From the NCBI GenBank assembly GCA_947243795.1, contig OX365943.1, forward strand, positions 62,001-126,000: 64,000 bases of DNA. The letters are read 5' to 3'. The notes beneath the pieces are model-generated. The model was not told the DNA's origin, ran no database searches, and worked only from the letters and a program-made list of their open reading frames with translations. Position 1 is the stretch's first letter; the number at the start of each line of letters is the position of its first letter. The translations under genes were made by a program, and so were the position numbers. Below are positions 8,328 to 17,010 of the stretch, in pieces. Source of the DNA: Saccharomyces uvarum (lineage: Eukaryota > Ascomycota > Saccharomycetes > Saccharomycetales > Saccharomycetaceae).

Positions 8328-10295
8328 TCAAATGGACTTTCTTTTCTTCTTAGAAAGATGGTTAATAGACTGAATTTGTTCCGAAATTGTTAGTAGTTTA
8401 CTGACACTTTTCGTATCATTCAAATTCAACAGGAAAAAGGATTTAGTATCTGAAATTAGTTTTTTCAAAACGAGTGCAATTGGGGTGTCGCATGATTCCT
8501 TTTTGAAAACATTCTTTTCAAATTGTTCAATGGTTTTCAAGTTATTTAATTCAATAAAATAAAAATCAATGGGCGTAGGCTCAATCCCGTCATTATTTTT
8601 TGAATCTCGGGGGAAAAACTGCACCTTAATTATACCCATTCCTGAATGAGGTAAATTCGGATGGTCATCACAGTTGAAATTCAAGGGTAAATCTTCAATC
8701 CCATTTTCTATAATGACAAGTTTGGAATCTAGGGAAATTGAGTTTTTCTCAAATTTCAACTTTATACTGTCTTTGTCGTGATGAGAGTAATCTAATAGCA
8801 TGTCTTGTGAAAATTCATCATCTGATAGAAACACAAATTGTAAAGTGATAATATACTGTTTTTGGTATTTCATGTTTTTCTCTGTTAAGAATTTTATTAA
8901 GGACTCTCTTAATGAACCGTACGGAGTGGAACTTAAAGAAATTAGATTGAAATTTTTCTTTTGATTTAAACATATATCGTGGTAGACACTATATTCTTGA
9001 GAGAAAAATTTATCCTCGGAAACTTTTAGATGCGGTATTACTCTATTGAATTTGTAGACATGATCACTTAAGCTTCTGGTTATTGTGCCATTTTCATAAT
9101 CAAATAAGAGATTTTCAGGCAAGTTTTGTTCCATGACATAGGCATAACAACGCATTGTACCCTTTAATTCGATGATGGAGTTTTCGAGTTTTCTACTTCT
9201 CAGTAATTCTCTTTCCACTGTATTATAAGTATCATTATATGATTTTTCTTGTTGAGAGGCAATTTCTTTCAAGTTTTCCATTTGCTGTTGTAAATTTTCC
9301 AACTCGAGGGAGTTCTCTAAAGACTGGTTTAATAGTGGGTTATTTTCCGCTTCTAAATGAGTCAAAGATTTATTTATTTGTGAGAATTTTTGTCGTGAGT
9401 CTTGAGTTTGCGTGTCTATATGTGTGATTTCTTCGTTTAGTTTTGCAGTTTCCGATTGAAGAATGGTCACCTGTGAAAGCAGTTCCAGATTTTTATTTGT
9501 TAAATTGTCAATAGATTTCAGTTTAGCTTCTTTGAAGGCATTAAAATCCTTCTTTAACTGTGATTCGTGATTCGCCTGTCTTTCTAAATTTTGCTTTTGC
9601 AAACTCTCCCAGTTTTCGTCAAGCTCTTTTAGCACTTTCTTTAAATGAGATATTTCTTTAGTGATTTCGTGATCAGGCTCGAAATTTTCCATAACTTGTA
9701 ATTCATTCTCCCAAAGAGTGAGTTTCTGGTCGCGTGATTCACGGAAGTCCAGCATTTTTGAGGACAGATTGTGGTCTAGTTCAATTTTTAAACTTGACAA
9801 ATCTGATTTGTTCTTCTTAATTAGATCGTCACGTTCATTGTCCTTAGAATTTAGAATTTGGGTCAATTCTTTGATCTGTTTGAGGTACTTTGCGTGTTTG
9901 GATTTTTTCTTGTAGAGTTCGAATTTGAATTTGCTTAAATCCCTGAACTTGATAGTTTTGATTTCGCCTTCGCATTCGATCAATTGAGTCTTGAGCGTGT
10001 GTCTTTGAGATCTTATTTTATCCTGGCGATCCTTCAGATCTTTAATTTTGTTTATGTTAATGTTCAACGACCCAGACCGAGATAGGGGTGGGAAGGAATT
10101 CTTAAGGGATGGAGACGGGAATGACTTATTCATAGACGAAGGTCTCGAGCCATTTATGGTATTTGTTGTGTTTGTGATATCCATCAGTTTTCGAGATTTT
10201 GATGAAGATATACCGCTGCCGTTGCGAGTAATTCTATTCTGTGAGGAGAAAGTGTGATTGCCCCGTTGTGACGCCATGTCTTGATTCCTTGGCAT
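8328..10295 (-). CDS. VIK1: VIK1 (YPL253C), Kar3-associated kinesin-like protein
   Basis: 655 residues from the first Met; a second Met at residue 7 (MASQRGNHTF) gives 649, nearer the S. cerevisiae length of 647, and may be the true start. Vik1 forms a heterodimer with the minus-end kinesin Kar3 and targets it to spindle poles in mitosis. Residues up to about 75 are basic and Ser/Asn-rich. Residues about 75-370 form a long coiled coil (LKDRQDKIRSQRHTLKTQLI onward). The C-terminal about 280 residues are a motor-like domain without a nucleotide site: where kinesins carry the GxxxxGKT P-loop, this reads LSSTPYGSLRES. That is the known state of Vik1, which binds microtubules but does not hydrolyse ATP. 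Confidence 0.95.
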   Translation of the reverse strand: MPRNQDMASQRGNHTFSSQNRITRNGSGISSSKSRKLMDITNTTNTINGSRPSSMNKSFPSPSLKNSFPPLSRSGSLNININKIKDLKDRQDKIRSQRHTLKTQLIECEGEIKTIKFRDLSKFKFELYKKKSKHAKYLKQIKELTQILNSKDNERDDLIKKNKSDLSSLKIELDHNLSSKMLDFRESRDQKLTLWENELQVMENFEPDHEITKEISHLKKVLKELDENWESLQKQNLERQANHESQLKKDFNAFKEAKLKSIDNLTNKNLELLSQVTILQSETAKLNEEITHIDTQTQDSRQKFSQINKSLTHLEAENNPLLNQSLENSLELENLQQQMENLKEIASQQEKSYNDTYNTVERELLRSRKLENSIIELKGTMRCYAYVMEQNLPENLLFDYENGTITRSLSDHVYKFNRVIPHLKVSEDKFFSQEYSVYHDICLNQKKNFNLISLSSTPYGSLRESLIKFLTEKNMKYQKQYIITLQFVFLSDDEFSQDMLLDYSHHDKDSIKLKFEKNSISLDSKLVIIENGIEDLPLNFNCDDHPNLPHSGMGIIKVQFFPRDSKNNDGIEPTPIDFYFIELNNLKTIEQFEKNVFKKESCDTPIALVLKKLISDTKSFFLLNLNDTKSVSKLLTISEQIQSINHLSKKKRKSI

Positions 10296-10348
10296 GATGA
10301 AGGGACAGACTTATTGGGTGAAAGACTGTCTTTTTGTTGTGACATTTG

Positions 10349-10359
10349 ATTTATGTTTA
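10349..10359 (+). other. Candidate replication origin: perfect ARS core consensus
   Basis: ATTTATGTTTA matches the 11-base ARS consensus WTTTAYRTTTW at every position and is followed by a T-rich stretch. It sits in the 317-base gap between VIK1 and YAH1 (10296-10612). A consensus match alone does not prove an active origin. Confidence 0.45.
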
Positions 10360-10552
10360 TTGTTTTTTTTCATTTTCTATGTTTACCTATTTTTCTTCGC
10401 CGCAATCTCTTGGAGTGTGCACCAAAAGTACAATCATAGAAGCTAAACAATAAAGACCAAGGAAGCAGTAGAGGGAAAATGGTAAAAGTGCAAAGAAAAA
10501 TAATCTTAAATATGTTATGAAGTTCCCCAGTTTATTTATAATTTGTTATATA

Positions 10553-10560
10553 TATATACA
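10553..10560 (-). promoter_or_regulatory. Puf3-type element in YAH1 3' UTR
   Basis: On the YAH1 strand the sequence is TGTATATA, matching the UGUANAUA element bound by Puf3, which controls mRNAs of nuclear-encoded mitochondrial proteins. It starts about 50 bases after the YAH1 stop. It also overlaps an AT repeat that could arise by chance or serve as a 3'-end efficiency element. Confidence 0.35.
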
Positions 10561-10612
10561 TATATATATGTACGTATTCACAGGAGCAAAGGGGCGGCAT
10601 GGAGTGCGAGCA

Positions 10613-11143
10613 TCAACTGAAGTCGTTATTGCTAACGTTTCTTGTCATCTGGGGCAGAGCGACTCTTATGCCGTCGATATCCTTGGTCATCTTGATTTGG
10701 CAACCGAGCCTACTGGTCTCTGTGAGGCCGTAGGCCAAGTCCAGCATGTCGTTTTCATCGTCTTCCGGTTCCGGCAGGGCGTCGTAGTAGTCTGGATCGA
10801 CGATGACATGGCAGGTGGAGCAAGCACAAGAGCCGCCGCACGCACCTTCCATGTCCAGGTTGTGACCCTGGGCAATGTCCAGGACGGTCTCGCCCTCGCA
10901 GACCTCATACGTCTTTTGGGAGCTGTCCTTTAGGATGAAGGTTATCTTCAGTCCCTCGCCCGGGTTTGGCTCTTTCAAGTGGCCATGGTTGAGGAAGGAG
11001 GATGTAGAGAAGGGGAGAAGCCTGGTGGTGGTGGTGGTGGTGGTAGTAGTGCGTGCGAGCAGAGATGGAGACGTGCGCAGAAGCGAGGGCGCGATGTTCC
11101 ATATTCTTGCTGTACGTCCAGCAAAAGCAGTGAGTTTTAGCAT
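10613..11143 (-). CDS. YAH1: YAH1 (YPL252C), mitochondrial [2Fe-2S] ferredoxin (adrenodoxin)
   Basis: 176 residues (172 in S. cerevisiae). Yah1 is an essential matrix ferredoxin that carries electrons from Arh1 for Fe-S cluster assembly on Isu1, heme A formation and ubiquinone synthesis. The cluster ligands are C102, C108, C111 and C148 in the [10 protein letters not shown]...GC pattern of adrenodoxin-type ferredoxins. The N-terminal about 55 residues are a basic, Ser/Thr-rich presequence. That leader contains nine consecutive Thr (residues 32-40) encoded by a near-perfect ACC run. Acidic residues PEPEDDEND (about 124-132) form the usual partner-binding face. Base composition is GC-rich compared with VIK1. 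Confidence 0.97.
   Translation of the reverse strand: MLKLTAFAGRTARIWNIAPSLLRTSPSLLARTTTTTTTTTRLLPFSTSSFLNHGHLKEPNPGEGLKITFILKDSSQKTYEVCEGETVLDIAQGHNLDMEGACGGSCACSTCHVIVDPDYYDALPEPEDDENDMLDLAYGLTETSRLGCQIKMTKDIDGIRVALPQMTRNVSNNDFS
11024..11050 (-). repeat. Trinucleotide repeat (ACC/GGT) in the YAH1 presequence
   Basis: About nine triplets, mostly GGT on the plus strand, encode Thr 32-40 in the mitochondrial targeting leader of YAH1. This is a typical slippage-prone microsatellite that keeps the reading frame. Confidence 0.85.
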
Positions 11144-11220
11144 TGAGGATGGTTGGCCTTACAAGGTTGTGATACGGGAGTGTAGTGAATGCCTACTTGT
11201 GCTGTTCTAAAATACAAATA

Positions 11221-11227
11221 TGTATAC

Positions 11228-11259
<32 letters not shown>

Positions 11260-11260
11260 G
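11221..11260. repeat. (AT)n dinucleotide microsatellite between YAH1 and ICY2
   Basis: An uninterrupted alternating A/T run occupies 11228-11249, with further TATATATA to 11260. It lies in the 391-base gap 11144-11534, which holds the YAH1 promoter on its left and the ICY2 3' UTR on its right. TATATA runs also act as yeast 3'-end efficiency elements. Confidence 0.85.
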
Positions 11261-11534
11261 TGCGCATATCAAAACCTGCTGTTACACGCTTTGAAATTTC
11301 AATCAAAAGTTTTTCCGAGCACTAACGTGGTCTGGGAAAAAACAAATGGCTACGAGGAATCATGCAAAGATGACTAATAACAAAAAAGATATAGTAGAAT
11401 TGTGTGTCTATGTATGTTATTTTTTTTAAAATTATGTAATTAGGGAATTAAGAATATGCTTGGGGGAAATGCCGATTTAAATGTATATTGTATGCGATGC
11501 GAGGGTTGGTCGTGAGAACGGGCGAGGAAGAGCG

Positions 11535-11942
11535 TCATACTGACGACAACCATAGTCTGTAGTTCTGTTGGGCGACGTTGGCGAAGGCATCGGCACTGGC
11601 GAGGGCAAAGCCGGAAGCAGTGGTGGATTCTTTAGCGGCGGCGGCGGCGGTGACAGCACTGCCGCCGAATTCCATGTCGAAGATGAAGTCATCCTCGGCG
11701 CTGGTTATTATGTTGCCGCTGGTCTTGTTCTTAGCGTACGTGTACTCTAACTCGTCCGCAATCGGGTACGATAGCGGAGAAGTCAGCAATTCCTGCTGAT
11801 AAGACTGAGAAAACTCGTCGGCGTAAGTCGATCTGTCCGGGCTATGCGAGAGCATGGGGGGCTCGAATGCGGCGTTAGAGATTGAGAGAGGGAAGACCTC
11901 GTCTTCGTAGTGCGAGATAGCAGCTGATTCCACGGAGGACAT
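11535..11942 (-). CDS. ATG41: ICY2/ATG41 (YPL250C), autophagy-related protein
   Basis: 135 residues (136 in S. cerevisiae). Atg41/Icy2 is a small protein of little known structure, linked to Atg9 and autophagosome formation in nitrogen starvation; its transcription is reported to depend on Gcn4. The protein is acidic and Ser/Ala-rich (MSSVESAAISHYEDEVFPLS) with a central acidic, aromatic block EDDFIFDMEF (about residues 83-92) that looks like a short linear motif. An Ala-rich run (TAAAAAKESTTASGFALASA) comes next, and the end is QQNYRLWLSSV. No transmembrane segment or enzymatic domain is visible. Identification rests on position and overall sequence character. Confidence 0.9.
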   Translation of the reverse strand: MSSVESAAISHYEDEVFPLSISNAAFEPPMLSHSPDRSTYADEFSQSYQQELLTSPLSYPIADELEYTYAKNKTSGNIITSAEDDFIFDMEFGGSAVTAAAAAKESTTASGFALASADAFANVAQQNYRLWLSSV

Positions 11943-12812
11943 TGTAATTGCAATTATAATATTGTGTGTGTTGTGTTGTGTGGTTTACGAGTAAACGCTT
12001 GGGTTAGATTTGGTATGGTATGGTTTATTCAAGAGACAAGAGAGAAAAGGAGAGAACAGTACGGCCAACAGACCCTGCAAGAAAGACGATGGGTTTCGCG
12101 CTTATATATACCTTTTTCGCCTAGAGCCGTTCCTTCATGCACCGTGGAGTCACCATCGTTGTAAAACCACCCGGGTGTGGATGCGGAAGCGAAATATCAG
12201 TGCAATGAGTAATAACAATGGTCATAAACGTGTGGTGCGCAATGTGTCATCCTCGCATGCGCGTGCAAAAAAAAAAAAGACACCGAAAAAACGGATCACA
12301 CTAGTTATCCCGCGGCCGGTCACGTGCGCTTTTGGTTGTTTCTGGCGCTTTCTGTAGAATTCCGTGCGGTTCCACGCCACGCCACAGTTGACGGGCCCCA
12401 AAACAGCAAGAAGGTGCGACCCTTTGGTTATGGCTGGCTTTGTTTACGGTTTTTGCTTGGCGTACATCGTGCTAGCAATTTCCATGGATGACCCCTGGGG
12501 TGGCCACGGTTACCACACCCACAAATGTGGTTGAGTCCGCAGAGATGAGTTGGGGTCATGTGAAAGTACCCGGATGAGGGCGCGTTGATCGTTTCACGTG
12601 ACCGGAGAGCCGAGCCGGGGAATATAGTAGTGGATGACGGCGCCGCCCCATCGCATGTGCCGTTACACTTCTTAAATAGATATCGATTAAGAATTACTAT
12701 AATGATTTGTTATTTATTTTTTAAAATTATCTAGCTGGGGAGAGCCAACGGGAAAGAGCGCCCGGTCTTGTGGCGGGCTGGTTCTGTTCCGGTCCGGCAC
12801 ACCTTACGCTGT
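11943..12812. promoter_or_regulatory. ICY2 promoter with candidate TATA, Gcn4, Met31/32 and Cbf1 sites
   Basis: On the ICY2 side are a TATATATA at 12103-12110 and TGACTC (Gcn4 core, minus strand) at 12147-12152. Further out are CACGTG at 12321-12326, AACTGTGG (Met31/32 core, minus strand) at 12382-12389 and a second CACGTG at 12595-12600. This combination is the arrangement used by the Gcn4 and Met4-Cbf1-Met31/32 amino-acid regulons. The GC-rich stretch is unusual for a yeast intergene. The right end holds the RPL36B 3' UTR. Frames open here (for example 12010-12357) have no conserved features. Confidence 0.5.
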
Positions 12813-13355
12813 TTAATGACGACGAGAGGCGGCGATGATGTTGTTCATTTCTTCAACCTTAGCCTTGGCTCTGATGAAAGAACCTAATCTCTTCTTGGCG
12901 ACCTTTCTGGCTCTCTTTTCACCGGAGTTTCTGATCAAATCGATCAATCTTCTTTCGTATGGGGACAAACCGGCGATTTCTCTGACCAAAGATCTGACAA
13001 ACTTGGTTCTGTTGGAGGCGACACCCTTCTTGTAGGAGATCTTTGGAGCTGGAGTCATTTCGGTGACTTGCTTACCCTTGTTCAAACCAATAGCGATACC
13101 TGGTGGGAAAAAAAAAATAGAAAACTCTTGTTAGTAACACGCACATTCGTACTCACGGATTATTGATGAACGAACGACCAAACAGACAAACCACGGGAAG
13201 GCCCTGCAGCGCTGGGGGCGGGTGTGTTCTTGTTGTTCTTGGGCTCAATTCCGTCCCATCGGCGTTCTTGTCCGGTCCACTCATTCATTCGTTCATTTGT
13301 TCCTTTACTCCTCTAGTTCATTAGTCCATGTAAACATACCAGTCTTGACAGCCAT
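12813..13355 (-). CDS. RPL36B: RPL36B (YPL249C-A), 60S ribosomal protein eL36, two exons
   Basis: Spliced, the gene encodes 100 residues, the S. cerevisiae length. Exon 1 is 13340-13355 (ATGGCTGTCAAGACTG, MAVKT plus one base) and exon 2 is 12813-13099, giving MAVKTGIAIGLNKGK and then the eL36 sequence with KISYKKGVASNRTKFVRSLV and SPYERRLIDLIRNSGEKRAR, ending EEMNNIIAASRRH. The very basic composition fits rRNA binding on the large subunit. RPL36A is its whole-genome-duplication paralog elsewhere. The start was chosen because exon 1 restores the exact eL36 N-terminus; an unspliced reading would begin only at an internal Met. A Rap1 site and T-tract lie upstream. Confidence 0.97.
13100..13339 (-). 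other. RPL36B spliceosomal intron (240 bases)
   Basis: On the gene strand the donor is GTATGT (13339-13334), the branch site is a perfect TACTAAC (13136-13130) and the acceptor is CAG ending at 13100. Splicing joins G to GT to form the Gly codon of MAVKTG. Size and position match the S. cerevisiae RPL36B intron. Confidence 0.97.
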
Positions 13356-13654
13356 TTTGTATTATCCTTGCTACTCTGTTCTGTTTTGACTATGTTAACA
13401 CACGAGCTAAAAATGTAACGCTGATTAAAACTTAATACTTACAAAAATGCAAAAAGCTCTCTGTCTCTCTACATTCAAGGCAGTTCTCGCCAACACTCTT
13501 CCCTCCCTGGGGCTTCTTCCCGCGGCCTTGGTCTACAACGCAATGGAAAAGTTCCGCGCGCGCGGTGTGCGCGTCCCCTTGGCCCACGCCAGCTTTGCAG
13601 CAAAAGGAGAATTTGGAAAAAACTGGAAAAAAAAAACCAATTTCGAAAATAGAA

Positions 13655-13665
13655 ATGTACGGGTG
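13655..13665 (+). promoter_or_regulatory. Rap1 site in the RPL36B promoter
   Basis: ATGTACGGGTG matches the Rap1 consensus (RTGTRYGGGTG) about 300 bases upstream of the RPL36B ATG, the usual position in ribosomal protein promoters. On the RPL36B strand it is followed by T-rich sequence (13618-13640), also typical. A weaker ATGTACG half-match is at 13724-13730. The remainder of 13356-13762 shows no gene; the open frame at 13447-13701 is spurious. Confidence 0.75.
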
Positions 13666-13762
13666 AAAAAGAAGTCCTGGAGTCTCTTAAGAAGTTCATG
13701 ATGTAATTTTTAACAAAATATATATGTACGCATCCTATCTATACATACATACATACACGTGT

Positions 13763-16639
13763 CTACTTGAAAACTTTTTTGAAGCCGGTCCAACCTTTCT
13801 TCCCCTTCCCCTTCGAATCACTCTCCAGTAACGATGCGGTCGACACCTGCTCCTTATTAATGCTTATCAGCTCATCGATTTCTTCCTGCAGTTCTTTGAT
13901 TCTTTCCTCCATTTGACCGTTCTCCCTCATCACTTCATTGTTCCTGGAAATGGTCCTCTCCAAATCCTCTTTCAGGTCTGCCTTTGGCAATGAGGCGTCC
14001 GGGTTGGGCAAATTCTGTTTGCGAATCTCTTCCTCGATTTGTTGTTCGATATCGGTGATTGTGTTGATCAGATCATTTTTCTCGTCTAGCAGCATCTCCA
14101 TATTTAATCTATGCTCGATCAGTTCGTTTGCCGCACTGATGTTTTCCTTGTTCAAAAGGGAATAGTCGTGTTCTAGCTTCTGCGCTTCTCTTTGCAATTG
14201 GTGGTTTTGGATTCTCAACGATTCATAATGATTCTCCTTCTTTTGCTCCAGTTCATGGATCTCCATGAACTCTCCCTTGTATCTTCTTAAAGTTAAGGGC
14301 GTAATATAAACACCCGTCATGGCATCATGAACGAAAAGATCAACATTATATGATGGAGAGCTGTTCTCATAACTTTCCAGTGGGCCTCCCCCTGGCAACT
14401 GCATTTGCAACACAGAATCGTTATCATAGTTTGCCAACAGGTAGTACGTAAACAGTTCATCCTTCAAAAATTCCAATAGTTCATCGAATCTTAACCTCAC
14501 CAAATTCTCTTCATTCTTTAACATCAAGTTTACAGCGAATTTCAAAAGTACTTCAATACCTTCCACAAACACAATGTCAAAAATCCTCAATACAAATTCC
14601 AACGGGAACTTATATGCGAAAAATGTCAAAAACCACTGTGTGGCGTACATCGTTGAACTTACTCCCTCCCGGGTCAAACGGTTATACAAAGTGGGCGAAT
14701 GCTCTTCCAATAACCTATCAAACTGGTAAAGCATCAGCATCAACCCGGGCATCCCTGGTAAGAAAAGCTCCCTTAACCCATAATTCTTCATCAATCCTAC
14801 CATCAGGCCAAACGATTCGGCTTCATTTTCACAGTTTATCAATAGCGGCGCCGCAATGAATCCCATTCCCTGCGTGTATCCAACATCTGGATCGTAGACA
14901 GAGTAAACTTTTATAATTTTGAACAGAGATTCCATCTTGTCCTCGGGCACAAATTTCGTTCTTCTCAAATCTCTACGTATGGTTGCCTCATGAGGGCTTT
15001 CCGTATCCAGTAGAGTTTCATATATGTCCTCCATTTCTCTTGATTTAGAATTCGTCATCAATTGCCATATGATACCACGGATTTGTGGTGGTATTCCATT
15101 AGTAACATGCGTCTCCAACTTTTCCGGTTCATTACTGGCTACAGTGGCAAAATCATTAACCACTTGAGTCCAAAATGACCAATCAATTTTGAACATCTCT
15201 CTATCACCCTCATCAACCTCCTCTACTTCATTGTATTCTGGCAAGTTTTCTAAAAATGACGTATATGTCGATCTTAGGAAGCTTTGACCTTCTTGTAATG
15301 ACTCTCTGGTCTCGTCTCCTTCTTTATTCAAGTGGTGGCTGGTCTTACGGTAACGACTGGCGATCAAGTTAATTTCTGCAGTGGAATCTAATTGCGCAGT
15401 TTTGGAACCTATGCGAGCACCATGGCTATTGCTATTTCTTTTAGTTTCTTCAAAAATCTTACGAAACTTTTCTGATTTCATTTCTTCCTCCAGTGGGGGC
15501 GGAACTGCATTTTTTGTTTGTAATTTCTGCTCCTGCTGTTTGCGTACTGGTGGTAATATGGGTGAGGTATTCACTACGGTGTTTTGTCGAGGTGGCAGTG
15601 GTGGTGAGGTTGCTACAGGTAGAGTTGGAGCTGCGAAAACTTCCTTTTTACTCATGTCGTCATTCAACACGTTTGAAAATTGCACAGGTATAGGAGGCAA
15701 TTTCCTAATTTGACCTGACGAAGACTCCTTAGCTGTTATGGGGTTGTCCTCTACAGAACCTTGCTCTTGTATGGAATTATTCGAATCAATTTCCGTATCT
15801 GGTCTATCAGTGGCATATACTTGGTTGTTATCTTGAGAAAGGCTTTTGAAAGGTGTTTCATGAGCCACAGGGACATCAGCTTCAGTTATGATGGCTGTAG
15901 GTTCGTGATTCGAAGATTTTTTTGAAAGAGGTTTCTTCTCTTCTAAAGTGTTTCCATTTAGTCCTTCGTCATCAAAAAGATTATTTTCAGTGGCGATCAT
16001 ATCAACTTGCTCTTTAGGGTGATTTTTTTCGTCGTCTGTGAATACGCCATCTTTGTTCTTATCTGTTTCGTTTGAACCATCCATGTCATGTTTTATATCT
16101 TCCCCCAAATCGGACGGTTCATTGAAATTGATCTCAGAGTCATGTTCTTCTGTGTCTTGCTCCCGATCTTCGACTCTTTGTTCGGTATTCGGAACGTCGT
16201 TAGTCTCTACAAAACGCTTAATGTGGTCTTGCTTCAATACATTAGTGGGTGTCTCCTTTCCCTCATGGTTCAAACCCGGTGAAGCGCCATCTAACTTTAT
16301 TTCTGGATGGACATGCTCACTTGAGTTATCACCTGTAGTAATTCCTTGTTTTGATTGAGAAATACCAGCGGACTTTAATGGAAGGTTCTCCACTGGTAAT
16401 TTTTTGGTTTCTATGAAATCAACGGGGCAGTTTTCATCTGCAGTTCCCTTCTGGAACTCTGCAGTTACATCGCCTACATCATTTAGCTTTCCGCATGTTG
16501 TTTCATCTTCTCTTTGGTTCAATGCCATTGGTTCTATCTCTTCCCCTTTTGAAACCGATCCATTTGAAGGTTCACGATAGTCGTCAATTTCAGAAGAAAT
16601 CGTATTTGTAGGTTCTTCCAAGGATTTATCCGAAGACAT
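13763..16639 (-). CDS. GYP5: GYP5 (YPL249C), TBC-domain GTPase-activating protein for Ypt1/Sec4
   Basis: 958 residues, longer than S. cerevisiae Gyp5 (894 as I recall). Gyp5 stimulates GTP hydrolysis by Rab proteins Ypt1 and Sec4 in ER-Golgi and polarised exocytic transport, together with Gyl1. Residues 1 to about 480 are acidic, low complexity and proline-containing (PPIPVQ, PPLPPRQ near 315-352 could bind SH3 domains such as Rvs167). The TBC domain spans about 515-720, with the catalytic arginine finger in IRRDLRR (I554, D557, R560) and the glutamine finger in YTQG (Y588, Q590). A coiled coil follows at about 790-935, and the tail is basic (KGKGKKGWTGFKKVFK). Extra length lies in the disordered N-terminal half. 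Confidence 0.96.
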   Translation of the reverse strand: MSSDKSLEEPTNTISSEIDDYREPSNGSVSKGEEIEPMALNQREDETTCGKLNDVGDVTAEFQKGTADENCPVDFIETKKLPVENLPLKSAGISQSKQGITTGDNSSEHVHPEIKLDGASPGLNHEGKETPTNVLKQDHIKRFVETNDVPNTEQRVEDREQDTEEHDSEINFNEPSDLGEDIKHDMDGSNETDKNKDGVFTDDEKNHPKEQVDMIATENNLFDDEGLNGNTLEEKKPLSKKSSNHEPTAIITEADVPVAHETPFKSLSQDNNQVYATDRPDTEIDSNNSIQEQGSVEDNPITAKESSSGQIRKLPPIPVQFSNVLNDDMSKKEVFAAPTLPVATSPPLPPRQNTVVNTSPILPPVRKQQEQKLQTKNAVPPPLEEEMKSEKFRKIFEETKRNSNSHGARIGSKTAQLDSTAEINLIASRYRKTSHHLNKEGDETRESLQEGQSFLRSTYTSFLENLPEYNEVEEVDEGDREMFKIDWSFWTQVVNDFATVASNEPEKLETHVTNGIPPQIRGIIWQLMTNSKSREMEDIYETLLDTESPHEATIRRDLRRTKFVPEDKMESLFKIIKVYSVYDPDVGYTQGMGFIAAPLLINCENEAESFGLMVGLMKNYGLRELFLPGMPGLMLMLYQFDRLLEEHSPTLYNRLTREGVSSTMYATQWFLTFFAYKFPLEFVLRIFDIVFVEGIEVLLKFAVNLMLKNEENLVRLRFDELLEFLKDELFTYYLLANYDNDSVLQMQLPGGGPLESYENSSPSYNVDLFVHDAMTGVYITPLTLRRYKGEFMEIHELEQKKENHYESLRIQNHQLQREAQKLEHDYSLLNKENISAANELIEHRLNMEMLLDEKNDLINTITDIEQQIEEEIRKQNLPNPDASLPKADLKEDLERTISRNNEVMRENGQMEERIKELQEEIDELISINKEQVSTASLLESDSKGKGKKGWTGFKKVFK

Positions 16640-17010
16640 TGTTGTTGTGCTATTTTTGTCCTCTGATGAAATGCTGGGCGCTCTTCCTTCTCCTAAATAT
16701 TAGCTAATAAGTTTCGATTTTGTTTGATCTTAAAGTTAGACCCTTTTTTTCATTATGTGAGCGAGTATTTTTGAATAGGCTTGTGATATATATTCGCATA
16801 AAGAATTTTGAGCCTAAAAATGGGCATTAACGATGGTCATTAGAAGTCTATAGATCTATAGTTACATAAGTGGGCGTGGGTCATAAAGAAGGTGATTACG
16901 TAAGAGACACAAACAAGAAAGAGATAGAAAAAGATAAAAACGACCCCTACAAGAGAAGACAGGTACAGAAATAAAAAGCCAATAATTTTCTTTGTCGTTT
17001 ATAATCAGTT
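16640..17010. other. GYP5 promoter and GAL4 3' UTR
   Basis: A 371-base gap between two minus-strand genes. It is A-rich with no striking motif cluster that I can name. The right end must contain GAL4 poly(A) signals. Confidence 0.6.

Noticed and set aside
10517-10933. 138-codon frame antisense to YAH1
   Set aside because: It is a shadow of the GC-rich YAH1 coding sequence.
12010-12357. 115-codon plus-strand open frame in the ICY2 promoter
   Set aside because: It overlaps the ICY2 TATA and candidate activator sites and has a low-complexity lysine run from a poly(A) stretch.
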